Assembly: GCF_964656455.1 (NCBI RefSeq)
Contig: NC_135715.1
Span: 170,282,437-170,346,436 of the forward strand
Length of the DNA stretch: 64,000 nt
Direction of reading: 5' to 3'
Origin: Halichoerus grypus
Taxonomy: Eukaryota > Chordata > Mammalia > Carnivora > Phocidae
A model generated the notes under the pieces. That model did no database searches and was not told the origin of the DNA. It saw only the letters and a program-made list of their open reading frames with translations. Made by a program: the position numbers and the translations under genes. Every line of letters begins with the position of its first letter. The stretch's first letter is position 1. Positions 56,990 through 64,000 of this stretch are shown one piece after another.

Positions 56990-57400
56990 TGCCTCAGGAT
57001 CTACTACTGAGGAATACTACCAAAGACAATGTGAACTTTATTTCAGAACCTAAGATATTTCCTGCTCTATTTCCTCTTCTGGTACATTATCCCCAGCCCA
57101 TGAACCTCTGCCTCCCAGGTTCTCCTAGCTAAGTCTTATTTGTCTTTCTAGTTTTAGCATAAAGAGTATTCCTTTAGGAAGGGTGACTCTAATCCCAGGA
57201 CAATTTAGATTCCAGAAATATATGCTCACATAGCTTTCTATATGTACCTTACCATAGTTACCAGACTTAATGTTTTTGTCTTTATTTTCCAATTAACTGT
57301 AAGTGTTAAGAAGACAGGGATGATGTTTTTGTTCTTAACAAATCCCAAATGTCTAGGGCAGAGCTAGTATAAATAGCAGGCACTCAATAAATATTTATAA
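56990..57400 (+). mobile_element. L2-like 3' region, forward
   Basis: The end CAGGCACTCAATAAATATTTATAA (57378-57401) is the classic L2 3' terminus; upstream similarity is low. Confidence 0.5.
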
Positions 57401-57429
57401 AACTAAACTTATTACAATGGCCTCCCTCA

Positions 57430-57926
57430 ATCTCAGTATAGGACAGAAGGTCTTGTCCTCTCTGATCTCATCTCCAGCTATTTCCCTAGATGCACCCTTC
57501 ACTCCAGGGAATTAAACTACTTGCAGTTCCCTACACATACTTAGTCATACTGCCAACCTGTGCCCATTTGTTTCATCTGCTATTACAGTATGCCCTCCAT
57601 CCATACCTAGCTTATTTCTACCCATTCTGCAAGTCTTAGGTAAAGTATAACCATCTAAGAAAATCTCCCATTAATACCCCACTAATATTTACAGGTCTCT
57701 CTCTATTCCTAAAGAAACTTAAGCATGATTCTATTATAATTCTTCAATATACTGTTATCATTTTAAACTTATTTTTCTCCCCCACAAAACCATAAATTGC
57801 CCAAGAAATTAATCTTTGAGTATTTTATTTTTATATAGCGCCTTCAAGCACAGTACCTGGGAAAAAAATAACTGTTCAACAAATATTTTCTGGCTGAAGA
57901 TGAATATAAAGTATCATTAAGAACTA
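57430..57926 (+). mobile_element. L2-like 3' region, forward, containing duplicated segment
   Basis: CTACCCATTCTGCAAGTCTTAGG (57618-57640) through TTCAACAAATATTTTCTGGCTGAAGATGAA fits an L2 3' end. 57672-57914 recurs at 59240-59479. Confidence 0.55.
57672..57914. repeat. Direct repeat, left copy (likely source)
   Basis: About 243 bp. Contiguous with L2-like text on its left, which suggests that this copy is the original. Confidence 0.95.
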
Positions 57927-58199
57927 GGGATATTTAGCCTAGAAAGAACTCTTAAGGAAAGCAGGACCTCTGTTCTCAAGTGTATAAGGGCTATCTAAAG
58001 AAAGAAGTTAGCATCACAATGAGGGGCTTTTCTCAGTTTTCTCAAACTCTTTCTGAGTTTGCAGAATTAGATACTGGGAATGTTAAAAAAAAAAAAAGTT
58101 TCTTGGTTGCAACAACTGCTAATGTGTATAGTTCCTTATATCAATTACTAAATACTGCTGTTGGTGGTTGTTAACAGTTTGATGTGTATCTGTACTTGT

Positions 58200-58425
58200 T
58201 AATAGCAAAAGGCTTGGAATCTGCCTGGGTTCAAATACCAACTCAGCCTCTTAATAGTGGCATGACCTTGGGCAATTCAGTGCCTCAGTTTCCATATCTG
58301 TAAAATGGGGATAATAAAAGTATCTACTTCCCAGGGTGGTTGTGACGGTTAAATGTGAATGGTCCTATGTGAAACACTTAAAATAATATGTGCTATGTAG
58401 ATGTTTGCTATAGTAAAAAGAAATT
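58200..58425 (+). mobile_element. MIR relic, forward, well preserved
   Basis: CTTGGAATCTGCCTGGGTTCAAATACC (58212-58238), CATGACCTTGGGCAATTCAGTGCCTCAGTTTCC (58261-58293), GTAAAATGGGGATAATAAAAG, then the 3' part. The best-preserved MIR here. Confidence 0.95.
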
Positions 58426-59239
58426 ATTTTTATTAAATCTACTAGCCCAAAGCAGGCCAATGAGTACAAGTGTTAGAAAGCAAATTTTGATTCAACCTAA
58501 AAAAAGTTTTCCAACAGTCAATGAGCTGTCTTGCAATAGTAAACATCACACCACTAGAAATTAAACTGTCCAGCAACCTATTCTGAAATGCAGTAGAGAT
58601 TTTTTAATACTAAGATATTCTGATTCCATGGATTCTCCATCACCACATTATGATACCAAATGCCAATTTGTATATAACATCTTTATTAGGAACCTCATAT
58701 CCCTTCTATTCTTAAAACTTTCTTCCTCCTTTCAGAGGTAGAAAACTAAATATTGATCCAAGGAGGCAAAAGAGTACATTATCACTAACTCTTTCTTAAG
58801 TATCTCTTCGAGCTACATAATAGCCATAACTAATCAGCTGAAAATGATACTACTAAAGTCTGGTTAGAACCATAAAAATTAGAATATAAGCACCAACTTT
58901 CTGTCTGCCAACATTGTTCTTTAGCTGACACCCTTCTTGGGTTTCACGGTCTAGATAACACATATGAGAGGATCATAATATTGCTACTCGGTCTACCACA
59001 TGCATATGTAGGGGGATCCTGGAGAAAAGGAAGCTTGAAAAACATGAAAAAGCATAAGAAAAGTTCTAAATTCTCATTTACTTTGCAAGAACCTGCATGC
59101 CCCAAAAAGAAAAGTTAAACAATTCACGAAGGCCTGCCTCTGAGGTTTGGTTTGGAAACAAGCACTATTTTTCCTCCAATTCTCCATATTATCTAGCACC
59201 CCCTGGCCCACTCCCCAAAATATGTATCTAACCACAGAC
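58426..59239. other. No recognised feature
   Basis: AT-rich, unassigned; lies between the MIR and the right copy of the direct repeat. Confidence 0.45.
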
Positions 59240-59479
59240 TAATACCCCACTAATATTTACAGGTCTCTCTCTATTCCTAAAGAAACTTAAGCATAATTCT
59301 ATTATAATTCTTCAATATACTGTTATCATTTTAAACTTATTTTTCTCCCCCACAAAACCATAAATTGCCCAAGAAACTAATCTTTGAGTATTTTATTTTT
59401 ATAGAGTGCCAAGCACAGTACCTGGGAAAAAAGTAAGTGTTCAACAAATATTTTCTGGCTGAAGATGAATATGAAGTAT
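59240..59479. repeat. Direct repeat, right copy
   Basis: Same orientation as 57672-57914, about 97% identical by my count (seven substitutions, one 3-bp length difference). No A-tail or target-site duplication seen. The left flank is not L2-like. Confidence 0.95.
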
Positions 59480-59490
59480 TCATAGGAACT

Positions 59491-61030
59491 GTATATAGAA
59501 ACAGACTTCTATTTTTTTTCCTGACAAAGCCATTACAGGAGATTGTATTCCTTGTTTCATTTTTGTTCCTTCTAGCAGTATTTTGGGTTGTATAAACCCA
59601 AGATTTAGAAAAAGAAATTGATACAGAGATTGAATTGAATCACTCAAGCAGAAGGGTCACACTGAAAGTTCTCTAATGACATTAGTGCAAGAACTGGAAC
59701 TCAACAATGACGTCTCTAAAAAAATTTGTAGGTCTTACTGTATTTTTCTTGACAATTCTTGAAATGCAAACCATATAGAAAACTAAAACCTCAATTAGCA
59801 CAGAATTGTTCTCTCCTAAAAGCATAGAGGCAAGTTGTAGCTCTAAAAGGACAACTTTAATTGTACATTTTTAAAAATTGTCACCATATTCCTCTCCCTT
59901 CTGATGTGTACTAATTAAAATCTGCTCCTTAGAAAACACTATTTGGAGTTTTCTTTTGGAATTCTTAAGTGGTATTACTTATAAGGTGTCTTTACCATAC
60001 ACCAAATCCATATAGTAGCCCATTTCTGGTCTTACAGTCTGTCCATTGCAGCGTTCTTGTCATTTGCGTGTGTATTAAAGGCTGAATATGTGGGACTTGC
60101 CCTTCTAAAAAAGGTAAACCAACTAGTTTAACTTCCCAGAGCAATTACACATGAAAACTCTAAAACTCTCTTTGCCAGGTAGACTTTTCAAGTGCTTTCT
60201 CTTTCTTTTCTATCAAGAAAGAAAGAAGGAAGGAGGGAAGAAAGGAAGGAAGGAAGGAAGGAAGGATACTCTTTGTAGCTAAGTAAACAAAGGATAAAAT
60301 AATCATAGTTGATGGAAATGTCCTTCATATTAAGTTATTAAATACTGTATAAAAACCTTTTGATGAACATTAGTTCAGTGAGTGTACAAGTATCGTTTTT
60401 CTAGTTCTAATCTTTTAAGTTTATTTTATAAACTTTTGTAAATATTTTCACCTCAACCCTTTTTCAAATCTTTCACTTCCTGTGCCATATAAAAATAAAA
60501 GGGCAATGGAAGTCTCAGCTTATAGACTGTTCTGAGAATTCCAAATTAATCCACTAGTAGATAAGTTCTCAAACTTTAGTCTTTGTACCAGGAACATTTG
60601 TCCTGGTGAGCCCCACCATCTGGGGCATGTATGTCAGCTTCTCTCCAGCTCATTGTCCTAATTATCCATTATCTCTTATATTCCATTAAATATTCCAGAG
60701 AAACAGGCATTGAAAGTATGGGAGGACTGGCCTGCTCAGATGGCAATCCACAGTTCGGTGTTGTGTGTGTGTGTTTTTAAACAGAAAACGTAGCGTCTGC
60801 AAGAAATTTTGATACCCGAATAAGAATTCAAAGAATCCCAAGAGTTTGGGGGCAGTGTCTACATTATGAGAACAGTATTTACACTAATTCTATCTCCCCC
60901 AAACCTCAAAAATCAAGAATTCGCCCTATTTCTGAGTTAGTTATCTGATGTGTCTATTATACTGGGCTAAATTGTGATTCCTTTCTCCACAATCTGTCTT
61001 CATATAGAAAACAGAACTCTTTCCTTCATC
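59491..61030. other. No gene seen; purine microsatellite
   Basis: 60216-60266 is (GAAA/GAAG)n. A faint MER5-like string (GTTCTCAAACTTTAGTCTTTG) is at 60566-60586. The rest is unassigned. Confidence 0.45.
60216..60266. repeat. (GAAG)n microsatellite
   Basis: GAAA units then GGAA/GAAG units, preceded by a CTTTCTCTTTCTTTTC tract with which it could pair. Confidence 0.95.
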
Positions 61031-61034
61031 TCCT

Positions 61035-61380
61035 CATTTCCCTTGTATGTCTTATGTGATAGATGGTTAATGGTCTCAAATCTCTCCTATCCAAGTAAGC
61101 ATGCCTCTTTGTTATATGCCTTTACTGCCTCTCCCATGCAAGTTTCTCTGTCTACTCCTTTGAATATGGGCTGGCCTGTGACTCACTTTCATGGAGGATA
61201 CCAGAAGTGATATGTGAATTGGGGTGTCTAGATCTCAAGAGGCCTGCAGCTTCTGCCTTTGCCCTCTTGGAATATTGCCCTAAAACTTCCAGGTAAGGAA
61301 GCTAATCTAGTCTACTGAAGAAACAGAGTTCCAGCTGAACCTTTAGCAGAATGCGCCACCTGAATGACCCAAGGCATCTT
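61035..61380 (+). mobile_element. Possible old LTR relic
   Basis: GAATATGGGCTGGCCTGTGACTCACTT (61163-61189) with CAGAAGTGATATGTG is a pattern common in an ancient mammalian LTR-type repeat. Family not named. Confidence 0.35.
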
Positions 61381-61574
61381 TTCCCCCACCTTCCAAAGGT
61401 CGTGGTGTGTTCAAAGAGGAAGGGGTAAACCATCATGACTAGTACTTAGTGCCAATTTTGTGATTTGTTTATTCTATCTACCTAGAAACTGCCTCAGAAC
61501 AAAAAAGGCAAGGATTCTTCAAGCATTTCAGCGCTGTTTTGCTACAGTTGACTCGAAAAAGAAAGATAACAATA

Positions 61575-61790
61575 TGGTCTAGTGGTTTCCACATGTATTT
61601 GAATGTCAGCAACTCTGAGTTGTAATCTCATCCAACTGTCTTTCTGGCTGACTCCGATTACTTAAGAAAAATTACCTAACTTCTCTGTCTCATTTTTCCT
61701 ACCTATAAAATGGAAGAAATTGTCCTTATTGCACAGAAAGAATTTTTAAAAAAGTAATTGATATTTATAAACACCCTGGAAATACATACT
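61575..61790 (+). mobile_element. MIR relic, forward
   Basis: TCTAGTGGTTTCCACATG, AACTTCTCTGTCTCATTTTTCC (61679-61700), TACCTATAAAATGGAAGAAATTG. Confidence 0.75.
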
Positions 61791-61802
61791 GTGATGATCC
61801 TC

Positions 61803-61822
61803 AACACACACACACACACACA
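61803..61822. repeat. (AC)n microsatellite
   Basis: About nine AC units. Confidence 0.9.
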
Positions 61823-61824
61823 AA

Positions 61825-63496
61825 CATGCACACGTACATTGTTTGACACCATTTCTTTAATTTTGTTAAATATTTTAGGGAAAAATTAAGGTGGGAGCAG
61901 TGAGGTTTATGATTTTTCTTTTCCCATTTTACAGCACCTCACTCCCAGTTCAGCAGCATGGAGAATCTTTCATTTGTTGTTTGCTCCTGTGCTGGGCAGT
62001 GATTCAAATTCTCGAGGTTAGTGGCAGCATCTCAGAGAGATTCTCAGATTTTCAAAGCCCCATTTTCTTTTAATTAGCTCCCTCTCTGCCTCAGGCAACA
62101 AGTTCAGGGAATCAATAGGTTAGACTGAGTACAGACTTTGTAGGTATCAGGAGCTACGGTATGTTGGGACTTGTCAGACCCTGGATTCAGGTTTCAGGAG
62201 GTAAGCATCACTGGTCCAAGAACACTGAGAAAGAGATTTCAAACAGAAGCAGCTCACCAGCTTCCGGAGACTGCCTGCCCATGATTCCCAGGCAGGGACT
62301 GCCATTACTTTCAACCACACTTGGCCTTGGACAAGTCACCGAAGCTCCGGGGCTTGCCCTAGAGGCCTGCAGACCTTAGGCTGACACTGGCCAAGAGTTA
62401 ATATCACACTTGAGAGAAGCTGAAAGCATGAATTCCACGGAGGTTCCCAACTCTGCACATTATCTGTTCCCCCACTCTTATTATTTCTCCTGTCATAAGG
62501 CTTTCTACATACCCAGAAGATATTTTGAGTAACACTGGCTATATTCTTACTCTGTTTAAATTCTTAATTTACGGTATTACCATTCTTCACTTACTGTAAA
62601 CAGGAGCTGCAAAGAGGCTGACAACAGCTTTGCTAAGTGGGGCACAGTGGATTTGTTTCTAAGGTTCAAACCTCGATTGAACAGTTCCTGTTGCTTTAGG
62701 TGGTGCAATAATTGTTCTGGCACAGACTATACAAAGTCAAGGGCAAAACATTTGGGATTCTTTGCGAGCATTCATTATTTATGCTGGAAACGGAACTCCA
62801 AAATTCCTTTCAAAAAAATCAGATTAAGTGACATGAAAAAAATAAAAAAGACAGAGCCTTAGTAATATATCAGTCAGTAGCCAGTATTAAGTGACAGTAA
62901 ATACCATAAGGACTTGTTCTGTTTGAAGCTGTGAGCAGTATGATCCTGAGCATTTGTCTAAAAGAATCACAAGGTATCTGAAAAGTTGAGAAACAGGTAA
63001 ACTAATTTTTAAATTGTATGTTAGTTACATTTAAAAAAAAATGCTCAAAATATTTAAGGGTGCGATACCTCTAAATTTCAAGCAATAGTTTAATTTTTAA
63101 TCTGGAAAACTACAATGAATATACACCCAAATGTCCAAAATGTCTAAAATACAGGGAAAGTGCTGTACTTACTGGTTTGTTTTTGTTTGCTTCTTTCTTT
63201 TTTTCTTTTAGATTAACACTTGAACTCACTGCTTTAAATTTCAAAACACTTCATTTGAAAATGTGTCTGGAGGTTGAAGAAAAAGATATTGAATCTATTA
63301 TTTGAAAATGTGACCAACATACTGTGTAACAATGAACTGTATAATGATAAAAGATCCAGTGTTGCTCATGCCAAAAAAACAAAAGAAAGGGCTTAACTAA
63401 AATCAATTGATTAATTTAAGAAAGCTGGAGAAAGCTGAGTGTGTAGAGAGATGAGCAGGTGAGACTGTAAGAGATAAACGGGAAACAAGACAGTTG
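61825..63496. other. Transposon-poor stretch, no gene confirmed
   Basis: No transposon recognised. 62140-62380 is less AT-rich and contains a donor-like GGAGGTAAGC (62198-62207). 62580-62800 has balanced composition with a CTATACAAAG string (62726-62735). Either could be conserved non-coding DNA or an exon; neither is supported beyond this. Confidence 0.4.
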
Positions 63497-63510
63497 AAAG
63501 TTATTATGGA

Positions 63511-63628
63511 GGGACGCCTGGCTGGCTTAGTCCGTAGAGCACGTGACTCTTGATCGCAGGAGTGAGTTGGAGCCCCCTGTTGGGCGTAGAGATTACTTAA
63601 AAACAAAATCTTAAAAAAAAAAAAAGAA
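63511..63628 (+). mobile_element. Old short Can-SINE (SINEC_old-like), forward
   Basis: GGGACGCCTGGCTGGCTTAG, TAGAGCACGTGACTCTTGATC, TAGAGATTACTTAAAAACAAAATCTTA and A-run: the short ancestral form lacking the long CT-rich region. Flanks AAAGTTATTATGGA (63497-63510) and AAAGTTACTGTATGGA (about 63629-63644) are a degraded duplication. Confidence 0.92.
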
Positions 63629-63644
63629 AAAGTTACTGTATGGA

Positions 63645-64000
63645 GCCCGAGAGATAAATTTCGAGATAGGGATTCTGTTCATTCTATGGGTATATTGGGC
63701 CAGGGCATTTTATCAGGTCTCACCAGGTCTGAGACAAACATCCCTTAAGGCTAACCACCTCCCTTTGCTTTAAATTCTTGCTCTTGGGGAAACCTTCAGG
63801 ATTGCTAATTCCTGCTTTCCAGATATCTCAAGCCTGGGAAAGGGAGTACTTTGGTTCCAATTTGGGCTTGAGGCACAAAAAGGATTTATGTCTCTTAGCC
63901 CTTGTTCTGGTTTCAACTTTCATTCCTAAGATGTGTGAGAGCAAAGTAAGCACAGTTGATATTTGGAATTTTAAAGTAGAGCCCCATTAATTGCAGTGTA
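63645..64000. other. No recognised feature
   Basis: A 70-codon ORF at 63778-63990 has no recognised family; right edge of the window. Confidence 0.45.

Noticed and set aside
60566..60640. GTTCTCAAACTTTAGTC, like the end of a MER5-type DNA transposon
   Set aside because: Only about 20 bases are convincing, and no second terminal repeat was found.

Overview
This window is mammalian nuclear DNA, AT-rich and without a confident protein-coding gene. The best lineage marker is the dispersed repeats. About twenty tRNA-derived carnivore SINEs (Can-SINE/SINEC) are present on both strands, most with matched target-site duplications. The forms seen (heads reading GGGGCRCCTGGGTGGCTCAGT, tails reading CAAATAAATAAATAAAATCTT) and the carnivore-type L1 3' ends suggest Caniformia. 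I see no dog-type SINEC_Cf and no cat-type SINEC_Fc, so a non-canid caniform (bear, seal or mustelid group) is the best guess. This identification rests on recalled family consensus sequences, not on a search.

Layout. 1-8.5 kb: an old L1 fragment with nested SINE and microsatellites, a MaLR-type LTR (4358-4710), and unassigned DNA. 8.5-22 kb: SINEs, old L2 and MIR pieces, a long AC microsatellite, and a nested stack at 19.8-21.2 kb (L1 3' region split by an LTR-like insert that carries a SINE). 22-28 kb: a long L2 relic, two carnivore L1 3' ends (one with a 5' inversion) and a DNA-transposon relic. 28-34 kb: old L1 and MIR DNA, plus the most unusual object here, a Can-SINE whose middle is replaced by an inverted copy of DNA lying about 1.2 kb downstream. 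34-50 kb: mostly unassigned sequence with SINE, MIR, L2 and L1 fragments. 50-57 kb: L2-like relics and a decayed ERV-L-type provirus (LTR, primer-site region, eroded pol-like interior). 57-64 kb: a 240-bp segment directly duplicated 1.57 kb apart, MIRs, an old LTR-like piece and an old short SINE.

The open reading frames seen are short (at most 158 codons). Those that can be explained are chance translations of repeats (L1 ORF2, L2, SINE, LTR). The sequence records successive retrotransposition with local template-switch or duplication scars. No operon, CRISPR array, rRNA or intact tRNA gene was recognised. Some unassigned stretches could hold non-coding exons or enhancers, but that cannot be decided from sequence alone.
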